Of a DNA stretch of 64,000 nucleotides, positions 40,290 through 50,705 are shown one piece after another. Numbering within the stretch: position 1 is the stretch's first letter; each line of letters opens with the position of its first letter. Origin of the DNA: Kalaharituber pfeilii (lineage: Eukaryota > Ascomycota > Pezizomycetes > Pezizales > Pezizaceae); contig WHUZ01000047.1 of assembly GCA_015179045.1 (NCBI GenBank), positions 1 through 64,000 on the forward strand, read 5' to 3'. Made by a program: the position numbers and the translations under genes. A model generated the notes under the pieces. That model saw nothing but the letters and a program-made list of their open reading frames with translations. It searched no databases and had not been told where the DNA came from.

Positions 40290-40303
40290 CTTTCGAATGG
40301 TTT

Positions 40304-41436
40304 CTAGAGGTCCAGGTACTCATTGATTGTAGGAGGGTCTAGGTCGAATTTTTTGCTTGTTTGTGATCCATTAAAGCATGTATGAATGTTAGTTAATAGA
40401 ATAGCAACCTTATAGTAGCTTGCCACCGGAGATATTCCAATCTTGAGATTGTCTTTCTGACGATTGAATCCCCATAGATTTGTGACTTTGCTGAAACCGT
40501 GCTCCACACTGATTCGGGAACTAGACATAACTGTATTCACTTTCTGCTTTTCCGGAGGTAGAACTGTATTTGGCTCTGCTTTATAACTGCCGATTATTCC
40601 AAATGAAGTTCCATAGGCTGGATCCCCATATAGATACAGTCTATCTCTTGTTCGAACACCAATATGCATATCTCTAAGCTTTTGTTGTAAACCAGATTTA
40701 TGAAAGACTAACCAATCCCCATTGGTCCTTCATAAGGTCCGCCGAAATGTGAAATAATTCCATCAGGTGTCATAACTGCTTGGAACTTAATAGCATGTAC
40801 TTTTTTATAACCTGAATACCATAGTCTTTGATCTTCACTAGGCCTACAAATCGGTCTCAAAGTTCCATCAATAAATCCCCAAACTCCATTCACTCCTCCA
40901 ATATCTCGTATAGCTCGTGCATAACGTTTGAGTTGTATCCGATTAAGACGTTTCTCATCCCAAAATAGCTTTGTACTATATCGAGAATCCAAATACTGTA
41001 CACAAGTATTGAATATTGTAGATTGCCATGATGTAGATCTTCCAAACCACCAGAAATTATCCTTATAACGATTTGGACTAGCAAGGCGATATAAGACAAG
41101 ACAAAAAGCAACCTCTGGTGAAGGCTTATACTTAGTTGGATATTTGATCATATCCACCCGAAGCTTTGGAAGTAGCTCTCGAATTTGATCCTTAGTGAAC
41201 CGAAGATATGCTAGGCATTGCTCATCTGTCAAGTTATCTAGAGAAAACTGAGTTCGATGAGGCATATCTAATGGCTTCCGGTAGCGTGAGCGTTTCTTTC
41301 GCTTAAGACGAAGGTATAGAGTAATCAATAATGCTGTATCCGACATAGTGGTCAGAATTTCGGTAGCAGTAGTCATAGCAGTAGTGGCTACACCTGTAGC
41401 AATAGCTATAGTAAGCTTAGGATTGAGTGTTGCCAT
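40304..41436 (-). pseudogene. PIF/Harbinger transposase (DDE_Tnp_4) with one frameshift
   Basis: The first frame (41436-40708) has an N-terminal hydrophobic stretch, the helix-turn-helix region near RTQFSLDNLTDEQCLAYLRF, and the first catalytic Asp in GFIDGT (about 190). The frame breaks after GGPYEG and resumes in another frame at 40704 (GLQQKLRDMHIG), with the second Asp in YGDPAYG and the Glu in SVEHGFSK. A single lost base near 40705 explains the break. All three catalytic residues are present, so this is a recently inactivated copy. Confidence 0.85.
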
Positions 41437-41620
41437 CGCGAAGTTGATGGTGTTGTAGGTATATCACGTTGTGGTTGACAAACAAAGGGAGAAACCCTGG
41501 AATATCCCTGGTGTAGCAAAAACTCAATTACATTTTTTGTTATTTCCAGGGTTGTGCCACGCGCTAAATGCTTTATCCCTGATAAATCCCTGGTGACAGC
41601 AAAATCCCTCTATTGTAATT

Positions 41621-41690
41621 TTTTTTTTTATTTTTTTTTTCTTGGGTCATGTAACCCTGCATACAGGCTACTGGCCTATGGCAGGGAATC
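41621..41690 (-). mobile_element. Solo hairpin retroposon (family 1), 9-bp target duplication
   Basis: On the minus strand it begins GATTCCCTGCCATAGG and ends in poly(A) (T-run on the plus strand). ATTGTAATT is at 41612-41620 and 41691-41699. The outer arms are CCCTGC and GCAGGG, a fully Watson-Crick version of the CCCTGC/GCGGGG pair in the LINE at 2273-2304. It lies immediately beside the Harbinger end. Confidence 0.85.
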
Positions 41691-41741
41691 ATTGTAATTA
41701 ACCATGCTCTCAAAAAGCTAATCGCAAGCCCTATTCTACTA

Positions 41742-42595
41742 CAGTACACTCTCGATATAAGAATATCATCAGGCAACAGGCAAATATCGAATGTTTTCTT
41801 ATATTAAGTATAGTGAAGATTCAGCCATAAACTATACATGAAGCTAGCTATATCGACCACCAAATGTCTACAATCAATCATCGCCATAGCCCACGGGGCG
41901 GCACGCGATTAATGATATCAAAAAAAAAAAAAAAAAAAATATCTACATAAACTCGCACATGCCATACTAAATTCTACTCAATCACTAGTTCTCTTTTGCT
42001 TTGTTATACAGGCAATCAGTATCTGTTTTTCAACTGGGAGTGTAGGTATACATACAAGAAAGAAAGTTTTTGATTCTTGTCACCTTGGTACATTGCCTCA
42101 CTGGTTTGAGAGCTTCATGTCTTATCCAAATACTTTTGCTCATACCATCCTTTAATTGCCTGCCAACCACAGTTCCGATTTTGTGCTGCATATTCTTGTA
42201 TATCTTGATGCTTAGCTTGGGTCCAATTTTGATGTTTAGGAGCTCCAGCAGGAGGCATGATGAGTGTATAAATTGAATTAGGTGGTTCACTCAGGTAAAT
42301 TCCATACTCAAAGAATTCTACAGCTGATTATAATGATGAATTACATATAGATCAAGTGTATGTATATATGATATATGGAAATGATGCTGAGAAGTGGGGT
42401 ATCTCTTATCGATAAGCACCCTAATTTGTATTAATGCACATTCAATATAAGAATATATACATGACTATGCAAGAAAAAATTAAGAATACAGTATTCTTAT
42501 AACTAAAAAATCCTTAATTTGTATGGGGGCGGCCAGTCATATTCTTATAATGAACATATTCTTATATCACGTATTCTTATATCGCGAGTATACTG
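41742..42595. mobile_element. pogo-like element with ATATAAGAATA repeats, TA target
   Basis: The ends CAGTACACTCTCGATATAAG and, as complement, CAGTATACTCGCGATATAAG are flanked by TA at 41740-41741 and 42596-42597. Many TTCTTATA motifs lie near both ends. A minus-strand scrap at about 42258-42100 (QDIQEYAAQNRNCGWQAIKG) resembles the start of a CENP-B-type helix-turn-helix of pogo transposases. It is interrupted by the LINE tail at 41873-41936. Confidence 0.75.
41873..41936 (+). mobile_element. Solo LINE tail (family 2), 11-bp target duplication
   Basis: The insert contains ATCGCCATAGCCCACGGGGC, then GCGATTAATGATATC and poly(A). The flanks are AAATGTCTACA (41862-41872) and AAATATCTACA (41937-41947), with one mismatch. 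Confidence 0.75.
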
Positions 42596-42685
42596 TAGCA
42601 GATAGTATCTCCCATTCCAGAAGACGCGGGTGTGAGACGATTTTATATGTCAGATATAGATGATAATATGTGTATGAAAATAGTA

Positions 42686-42753
42686 CCCTGCCATGGCTTG
42701 GCGCTGCAAGCGAGGTTATGTGTTTTTTTTTTAAAAAAAAAAAAAAAAAAAAA
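42686..42753 (+). mobile_element. Solo hairpin retroposon (family 3 variant), 15-bp target duplication
   Basis: TGTATGAAAATAGTA is repeated exactly at 42671-42685 and 42754-42768. The insert begins CCCTGCCATGG, has a variant inner part (CTTGGCGCTGCAAG, itself a hairpin), then GGTTATGTG, a run of T and a run of A. Confidence 0.9.
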
Positions 42754-42768
42754 TGTATGAAAATAGTA

Positions 42769-43786
42769 ACCGCAGCAGCGAGCTCCATGTTTGCAAGTGC
42801 AACAAAGAGCGGATAAATATCCTTAGTAGTCTTTATATATAAAATATACATGATAGTGCCCAATGGCACAATCCATCAGCTAGTGCTGCTAGCAGTTCAG
42901 AAAATATCTTACTCTGGGGGCTTCTCGTCCAGTGGTCGATGTCGAAGCAATTACCCTAATTATTTCCTAGCTGTTTCCCTGTATTATAGGAAGCACTGAT
43001 ATAGCTGGACGTCGAGTTCAACAGGTTTTACCCAATTTTTCTCTGTGGATTAGTAATTACGGATCGAAGCTTTTGTCCCCGATTTAGATTTTGTTACCAG
43101 TTGAGCAATCGATTCTTTACTTGGTGCCTTATGGCGAGCTGCATGCCGTAGAGCATACACTCTGCCGTACTGCTGCCGCTGTGTTTTGGGAGGTTGGCAT
43201 CGAAATGAGCGAACAATCGAGAAGTTAGAACGCAGCAATATTCTTAACCAGCACATCACAACATTACTTCTGCCCGCACATGTATCGGTGCGAGAAAAAT
43301 CTAACCAAAGCCTGAATTCCAGTAACAGAACAAGATCTCTGGAAGCAATCTTGTCCCATTCAATTCAGCAAGGCGAGCGATTCACCAAACGTTTGAACTC
43401 TCGAGCTGCCGAGCAATATGACGAATGAGTGGCTCGGCCAAGTGTGCTTGAACAATTCAGCAGTGTGACGAGATCCAGCAACAGGGCGAATTGGAAGAAT
43501 TAGTAAGTCGTCTGCCTCAACAACTCAACAATGCGATATACTGCATCGGCTGACTGATTATGGCGGTGGTGGTGGTGTAGAGAGCCAGCTCGTTACCCCC
43601 ACGCCGCTCGTTACCTCTACGGGACTGGCAGCGTATCTACATCATATTGCTGTATCGTCCGAACGACTGTCAATGATAACTGAATCGTTTACCCTGTGAC
43701 TGATCTGTGCGCCATTGGTGAGTCGTTCGAATTCCACCCATTTGAATGATTCAGCAATATTGCTAGATAGTTCCAACACCTAGTGA
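42769..43786. other. Gene-free stretch
   Basis: No supported gene. 42870-42895 resembles the inner foldback-element sequence CAGCTAGTGCTGCTAGCAG (compare 15300), a likely relic. Nothing else is recognised. Confidence 0.4.
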
Positions 43787-43794
43787 ATCGCTAG

Positions 43795-45109
43795 TAGTGA
43801 GCGGCACGAGCTAGTTCGAGCCGAGCCGGAGGGTGAGCTCGAGCCAGCTCGTGGGTAAGTGAGCTCGGCTCGAGCCGAGCTCGTCAAATAGAAGGTGGGC
43901 GCGAGCCAGCGAGGCTTGATTACATGATATTGATAACTAATCTAAACTATTCTACAGCTTCATCCTCTTCGCCGCTATCCGCTAAATTCAGTATTTCTTC
44001 TACATTTACTTCGATAAAGTGGCAAGTAATAGCTAAGTAAGGACTAAAATTGCTAACATCAATAGTAAAACTAAAGCGCCCTTGTGACTCTATGTGTGTA
44101 CGTAAAAGTTGAATGAGACCTTCATGAGTTTTGTTATAGAGTTTCAGAATATCTCTATGTATAGTACGAGCTGAGATTTTCTGAACTTTGGGATTGCAAT
44201 GTTGGAGGAGCTCTAGAAATGATGCCTTTTCTGCTAGTTTGATTGGTGAATTTGTTGAGACAAGAAAGCGGCAAAGGAGTTCACAATACTGTGTATCGGA
44301 AAAGCCCTCTGGTTTAGCTCGCATTGTTGGAACCATCATGTCAAATGGTGTTCGTTGCTTCAATTCTGTGGCGTTACTAGTTGACGCCACAAGTTCTGAA
44401 AGGTGACTCAGTTGTAGAAAGTGGAAGTGATGCATATAACTTCCGAAAATGGTGAAGTAACATGGATGTGGTTGTTCTATGGCTTTTGACTTGCCAAGTC
44501 TGGAACTGCATACATAAAATTTCATGCTTATTTTTTGCCACAAAGTCATACATCTTTCATACAGGTAACTATGATGATGAGAGTTTAAAACAGTATGCTG
44601 ATCTTTAGCTGAAGAATATTGGCTAGCTAGGCTGGTAAGAAAGGTATCACGAATAGATGTAGATTTGGTTGTCATATTGATAAATTGCTAATGTAGTATA
44701 AGGAACAAGAATCTTGAAATGTAGTATGAGGATTAAGGGCCTCGAAGCGTAGTATGAGTCTCGAAGTCTTGAAATTGGGTAGTAGTAAAGAGAAAAGAAT
44801 TTCAAGAGGATAGAGAGAATAGAGAGCCCTATATATACACTCTTAAAATGTGCAACTTACCTTCTAGAGACCTTGAGAGAATCAAACATAAAAGACGATA
44901 TAGGTCTATGTAATTGAACCGCTTTTGATATTTATAGAAGTTGTTGGCAGGTTGGAATAAGCTCCGAGTCTCTGATTTATTACCATATTAGGTATTTACA
45001 GTTTATGAAACCCTGCGCTGGCTGAGCATTTCAGCGAGCTGTTAAGAGAAACACTAGCGTGATCTTGGCTGTCTTAAACTCGAGCTGGCTCGGCTCGTGC
45101 CGCTCACTA
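43795..45109 (-). mobile_element. Non-autonomous hAT element, 8-bp target duplication
   Basis: The ends are TAGTGAGCGGCACGAGC and GCTCGTGCCGCTCACTA. ATCGCTAG is repeated at 43787-43794 and 45110-45117, the 8-bp duplication diagnostic of hAT elements. GAGCTCGGCTCGAGCC motifs crowd the left end. Only a short piece of transposase remains. Confidence 0.93.
43947..44675 (-). pseudogene. hAT transposase N-terminal part fused to an acidic C-terminal tail
   Basis: This 242-residue frame has the middle helical region (CNPKVQKISARTIHRDI) and RFSFTIDVSNFSPYLAITCH, which contains the first catalytic Asp but lacks the usual Trp-Thr-Ser after it. It ends shortly afterwards with an acidic tail (DSGEEDEAVE), as if an internal deletion joined the front to the normal end. 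The RNase H-like core and dimerisation domain are missing. Confidence 0.75.
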
Positions 45110-45117
45110 ATCGCTAG

Positions 45118-45550
45118 CCTTGCTCAACCGTACAGAATAGTCTCGAGATCGCAAGGATATCTAGCATCACACTTGGCAGAAGACGTTAGAGCAGGGCACA
45201 CAGGATTGGAGCAAACCTATATCGCAATCTAAAACCCTAAGTTTGTGTATAGTAGACGACTAGCTGCCACATAATAAGTCTCCTAACACCTATATTAAAT
45301 TTGGTGATTCAGTGCTTAATCCCGACTAGCAATAAGACCGCTCATATTTACGCATTGCTGTAACGGGAAGTCCTGTGAGTACATGTATCTACCTAAAGGA
45401 AGGGCCACCTGTGACATCCTGAGCCGTAAAAGCGACAGTGGCCATGTGACTTGATCAACCACCAATTTCAGTAACTTCAGTCGGTCGCTTATAGTTGATG
45501 GAACGGTGTTTGGCACACGGAAAAGCTACACAGTATGTAGTCTGGTTGAC
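45118..45550. other. Gene-free stretch
   Basis: No coding frame, repeat or element end is supported between the hAT duplication and the next TIR. Confidence 0.4.
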
Positions 45551-46763
45551 TACTGTACCAAAAAGTGTGGTGTTATTGCTATAGTTTTGATCTGGTTGTG
45601 ATAAGGTTATCATGCTAATCGGGTATTAATTGACTTTCACGATTTAATCCACGTATTGGTACAATAATTTCTTGGCAAGAATCTTGTATCTTGTGAGTAC
45701 GTATTTCATGAATTAGTATAGGCTGATACTATAATCCCAACAATTCCATTTGAATCCTGTAATGGTTGGAATACGTACATGTGTAACTTTGGTATCTATT
45801 CTGGATGTACCTTAGGTTGTATCATTCATTTTACATTCTCTACTTCCACATACATATGGTATTCTTCTCGCTTTAAGTACATTACCCATTGGCAAGTATA
45901 TGGTTAGTCTGAACTTCGTTTAATTTCAACTATAGCAAAATGACAATACATTTAGTAAAGAATACGTTTGAGCATGAATACATATAGTGTAGTATGCGGG
46001 CTCAGGTTCAATACATATATTGGCTCGGGGAGAGATATATAATGCATATATCGGATATACTGCAAATTATACATTGTAGGTTTGTTGTATTGGATTTTCA
46101 ATTGTATTAATGTATTAAGATATAGCATACATATAAATAATGAGGTATAAGCAAGCAAAGCTGATACTAATCATACAATAATTGGGTATATGCTTATTCA
46201 CATATTAACATTCATCGTTATAACCAGCTTCATTTCTATTATGCATGCATAGGAATCTCCTAAAGTTTGGTTACCTAAATAGAACTCAGTAGTTAGAAAG
46301 GATAGAACAACTCACCGTTATCTTTAGATTACAAGTTTTATGCATGCTGGGGCTACACTTTTTTTGGAACGATGTTATTCTGGCCTCTCATCCATGCATG
46401 ACTGTAGAAGTTATGGAAGAATAGTTGCACCATTTGATAGTGGAGAGAAGGCGATGGGGAGAATGGTTGCGCCAACGGACAGTTGAGAGAAGGTGATGGG
46501 GAGATAAATGGGCTGACGGGGAGGGGATGGACTCCAGTGTGAAGCAAAGAACTCTTATATATCCTGTGCAGTAGAATTAGTTAGTTGGAATCTTTCATTG
46601 CAGTAATGATGTACTTACGTGCCAGAGTCTTTTTGCTAGAATAAGATAGAAAGGATCTAAAAGTTATATAGAATGAGATAATTATTAGCTATTGTATAGA
46701 ACATCATTGCAGAGCAAAAACTTACTCAAATTTGCTCAATGACATTGGCTATTTGGCTTAAAT

Positions 46764-47015
46764 AGTAGGCTCAGAACGGAGGGTCTGTAATAGGCTCAGA
46801 ACGTAGGGTGATAGACTTAGAACGTAGGCCTATAATAGGCTCAGAATGGAGGGCTGTGATAGGCTCAGAATGTAGGGGGATAGGCTCAGAATAGAGGAGG
46901 ATAGACTCAGAACGGAGGGCTGTAATAGGCTTCAGAATAGAGGAGGATAGACTCAGAACGGAGGGCTGTAATAGGCTTCAGAATAGAGGAGGATAGGCTC
47001 AGAACGGAGGCCTAT
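46764..47015. repeat. ~29-bp tandem repeat, about 9 units
   Basis: Variants of ATAGGCTCAGAACGGAGGG and TTCAGAATAGAGGAGGATAG alternate. Two consecutive ~60-bp double units (from about 46890) are identical, indicating recent expansion. Confidence 0.85.
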
Positions 47016-47404
47016 AATCTTATTAGTGGTATATTCTTGAGAATAGTGATGAAGATACCTCACAGAATGATTGGAACCTTTATAATTTCAATATCCGTTA
47101 AGCTAACACCTCAAGGACTAAAGGATAGAAAGACTGTTATAGGCTCACTGCAACTGTAGACAGAGTAGTCGGTAGATGCAGGCGATATGCGACAGTCAAG
47201 GAACCCTAAATGAGTATCATGACTTGTTGTTAGTTTAATTTATAAAAAGTATAAAGGGATGAGTAAAATAAAGGCCAACTGCTCATTTCTTATGAATCTT
47301 TCATATAGGACACTTTTTGTGAAGAAGGTTTGTTGAGGAGAAGTGCTGAATGAAAGAGGCATTGGAAGGCCTTATAAGCGGGTATGAAAGCCCTGTAGAT
47401 TGAT

Positions 47405-48380
47405 ATGGTAGTCTATTGGCCTGTGGAATGTATATTACCGCCAGTCATTTTCCTGATATGGCTGGCGCCGATGCTAGAGGATTTGGAGGAGACGCTGAGG
47501 AGGGAGTGCCCGGGGGTAGAGTGCGAAGTCCCGTCGTACGTAGACGACATCAATGTGACGGCATGGGACTGGGAGGGGGAGGTGGATTAAGAGAGACTGA
47601 GAGTGAAGTTGGGTGGTATAACGGGAAGAGTGGCAGAAAAATGGGGAGTACCGCTGGAGAAAACGAAACACGAAGATATAGTCTTCGGCAAGGGGAAGAG
47701 AAGAAGAAAGGAGGTGGAGAGAGTGAAATGGCTAGGAGTAATTTTCGACTCGACTCTAGACTTCGACTTCCATTGGAAGGCGAGGATAGAGAAGGCGAGA
47801 AAGCTCACGGGAGCCATGATGGGGGTGGGCGCGGGACAGTGGGGGATGAGCCCACGGAGCTGGCGACAGCTATACACGGGGATGATCAGAGCGGTGATGA
47901 TGTGGGGGTCGGAGATAGGATGGAGGGGACAGAAAGACTGGAGAAGGGAGATGGAGAAGATTCAGTACCAGGTACTGAAGAAAGCCACGGGCGCTGTCCA
48001 CGGGGCAGCAATTCACAGAAGGGGGGCTGCGGCAGAAGTGGAAACGACTGCGCGCGGCGGAGAGGAAAGAAAGGGGGTATGGGGGGGGCGTGGTGATGGA
48101 GTGGAGAAGGGGAGCGGCAACGGCGTTCACGAGGTTGAGAATGGGAAAGGGGATGGGGAAGGAGTGGGAAGTGGGGATTGGGAAAGCGATGGAGGGGAGT
48201 GTATGTGGGTGCGGGGAAAAACAAACAGCGGACCACCTGGCGTTCAGGTGTGAGGAGGTGGAGTACCTGGAAGGATGGGGAAGGTGGGAGGATATCGATG
48301 ATAAGAAATGGAGGGTAGAGCAGGAGAACGGGGAGGTGGTGAACGTGCTAGGGGAGTTCTTCGGATCGCTGAAGGTGTAG
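47405..48380 (+). pseudogene. LINE relic: reverse transcriptase palm to C-terminus, RNase H deleted
   Basis: Three frames together give the RT active site YVDD (near 47540), WLGVIFDSTLDFDFHWKARI, then GSEIGWRGQKDWRREMEKIQ up to GAVHGAA near 48008. In the LINE at 399-2188 the next ~1 kb encodes RNase H. Here the sequence passes directly to C-terminal material ending in a Cys/His cluster (VCGCGEKQTADHLAFRC) and a stop at 48380. An internal deletion is therefore likely. No poly(A) or hairpin end is seen. Confidence 0.75.
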
Positions 48381-49104
48381 GGGAGGGGGTGTTTTTTCGT
48401 TTGTTCGAAGGTGGCGGGGAAGAAAGATGTAGCTATTTTTATTGCCTCGAGGAGGTGGGGCGGGGAGGGGTCGAGGATTTCGTTTGTAGAGATGGCGGGG
48501 GAAGAAGTACTTAGTAAGTACTATAAAGTTTCGTTCTTATTCTATTCTTATGTGCTATTATAATTCTGGATACTTGTCTATAGAGATTGCATAGCAAAGC
48601 GTATGAATACCATATGTAATAATGATAATATTCAATTTAGTATAGAGCACATTACGAAATGGCTATGGTTGTGCTAGCACTATAAGATTTGGGCATATTC
48701 TACAAACTGCACAGTATGTAATGCAGACAATACCGGATAAATTCGGGGAAAGTGTATGTACGCCAAGTCGGCATTATTTATAGCTGGCAATTTTTGAATT
48801 TGAAATTCACTAATGTAATATGGTAGTTCCGTTAAGCTACGATGCATACCGAAGTAATAACACCACACTTTTTGGTACTGTACACAGTATGGCGCCGTGA
48901 AAGAACAATTGGACAAAAACTCAGTTGCAACTCCCGCACCACAACAACTACCGTCACCGTATGGGTAACTGAAGCAACATATATAAAATGCGCAGGGATA
49001 CGTATTGTATTAGTCTCTCTTATTCTCACTCTCGCTCTCTCCAACTTTTCCACACCTTCAGCATAAAAGCCACGTACAATATGCGCTCCTAACACCCATT
49101 TAAA

Positions 49105-49840
49105 TGTTCGGGGCCAGTCATCTTAACAGGCCACTCATGACTGGCCCGGGCTGCTCGTCCGGATTCCGAATACATACCCTGCATACTGGAGTGTTTTGCA
49201 TTTATCGCCGCCCTACAGGCGTAGCCGCTCTTGTTGTATGTCTTGGCGAATATACTGATTAAGTATATAAGACCCTAATCAGGTACAGGACATCCTGTAT
49301 TTACTACACTCCTCCACCACGCCTCCTCTCATTACTCTCCCTCCTTAACCTTATTCAAGATGCCTCCTTAACATGTTGGATGATCCTTCTTTGGCATCAA
49401 TAGCATTACTGACTGCCTGGTTTGATGTGATAACAACTGCTCAAGTTGGCGAATTATTCTCAGGAAACTGTTTCTGTCAAGCAGGATGTATAACCCATCG
49501 GTGTAGCTGCAGAAAGCGCCTACGTACCTGTTCATTCTCTTGTGATCCTGATGTGGAATGCCAAAATTTGGCTACAGAAGAGTCAAATGATGATGTTCAT
49601 AGTACTATTCATGTCAGTTAAGAACTCATGTACTGTAAACGGAGTGATGCTTCTAGCACTACAAGTATGCATGTCAGATAAGAAGGATGTACTATAAAGC
49701 GGCAACATCTCCACTCATGTATCTAATTATGCATCGTGGCTCGTTTTTGGTCTTTTATTTGTGAATTTATCAGTGGCCCGCTTTAGTGATGAGTAGCCCA
49801 GTTTACCGACTGGCCCGGATAAGATGGCTGGCCCCGAACA
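49105..49840 (+). mobile_element. Second Ginger-like element remnant
   Basis: The ends are TGTTCGGGGCCAGTCATCTT and, as complement, TGTTCGGGGCCAGCCATCTT (TGT...ACA type). Internal ACTGGCCCGG motifs resemble those of the element at 13944. The flanking four bases are TAAA and TATA, not an exact duplication. It carries a short Cys-rich gene on the plus strand. Confidence 0.65.
49374..49621 (+). pseudogene. Cys-rich C-terminal segment of a Ginger/KRBA2-type transposase
   Basis: The 82-residue frame contains CFCQAGCITHRCSCRKRLR followed by TCSFSC and CQN. This Cys spacing resembles the C-terminal Cys-rich domain I know from KRBA2/Ginger-related integrases. A TATA-like AGTATATAAGACC lies at about 49264, 110 bp upstream. 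The integrase core is missing, so the element is non-autonomous. Confidence 0.55.
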
Positions 49841-50394
49841 TATATAGACATGAGCTGCCAGCAACTTGGTGCCAGCATGACATTACTAATTCCTACAACG
49901 AGCGTATCCAGAACTTTCTAGATATCTCATCACGTGGAATCATCTCATACCACGACTCGGCTCATGGGCTCCTTCACACTTGACACCCTCACATGATATT
50001 TCCCGTGATGCTCGCTGCATAATATTCAACAGTAACGACGTGCACACCGGTAACGCTGAGCACCTTGGCGCCGGTTTTGCACCCTCCTCCACACGCAAAT
50101 GTCAGGAATATCTCACATATTTATATGAGTTAATTATAGACTATATTGGCTGCGTGGATTCTGAATTTGAAGGAAAAGCAGCAAAATTGCTACACCTGTA
50201 GCATCTACAATTGTATCACCTCCGTATCGTGTGAAATAACCCCCTCCAGTGCCCACTAGCACATAGCCACTCTCTGCAACACTCCACCTGCTCATGCAGT
50301 ATTGGCAATAGTACTATTAGTGCTATACTATAATACATGTTTAGTAAAGCTTGAGATCTACAACATAGCACTGTATGTTCCCGTACTAGTATAT
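49841..50394. other. Gene-free stretch
   Basis: Short frames (49980-50201 and others) show no recognisable domain. No repeat ends are seen. Confidence 0.35.
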
Positions 50395-50705
50395 TGCACG
50401 TACTGTAACCGAGATGTTGGGCATTTTCCGGATGCCAGAACTAAACATTCCTGCCAGTGCAAACAGTCCTCAAGAAACCTCTAATTGAGGCCAGAGCATG
50501 GTAGAATATATGGAATTATCTTCTGTATATTCATTAGGCCAATTTTGAGGATATGAGTAGAGACCTATTTGGCATATACCAAATTCTATGCTAGATATAC
50601 TTTGAGCTACCAAGTGTCAACGATCCTACCTGAGATCTTATCCATCTTGATGTATACTCTATTGACTTTTCTGAGGAAGTATAGCAAGTTTGATCATGTC
50701 ATTGG
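50395..50705 (+). repeat. Diverged single arm of the foldback element
   Basis: GGCATTTTCCGGAT, GAGGCCAGAGCATGG, ACCAAATTCTATGCTAG and TGTATACTCTATTGA match the arm at 13320-13570 in order. Its inverted partner is not nearby. It is an old, solo arm. Confidence 0.75.

Larger units (their letters stand above)
38931..41610. mobile_element. PIF/Harbinger-type element with two convergent genes
   Basis: The ends are GAGGGATTTTGCTGGCACC and, as complement, GAGGGATTTTGCTGTCACC. They are flanked by TTA on the left and TAT on the right, so the target duplication is TA or an imperfect 3-bp TWA. CCACGCGCTA and CCAGGGAT motifs recur near both ends. Inside are a Myb/SANT-like gene (+) and a DDE_Tnp_4 transposase gene (-), the two-gene layout of Harbinger elements. 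Confidence 0.85.
45553..48880. mobile_element. Large TIR element (TA target), containing a LINE relic and a tandem repeat
   Basis: The ends CTGTACCAAAAAGTGTGGTG and, as complement, CAGTACCAAAAAGTGTGGTG are flanked by TA (45551-45552 and 48881-48882). The inverted match is about 26 bp with one mismatch. It carries no transposase; apart from the LINE at 47405-48380 it is AT-rich. The TA target and CAG-like ends suggest a pogo/Tc1 relative. The long interior makes chance pairing unlikely but not impossible. Confidence 0.55.

Noticed and set aside
47416..48096. 226-codon Gly/Arg-rich ORF
   Set aside because: It is another frame of the LINE relic at 47405-48380; the RT motifs lie in different frames.
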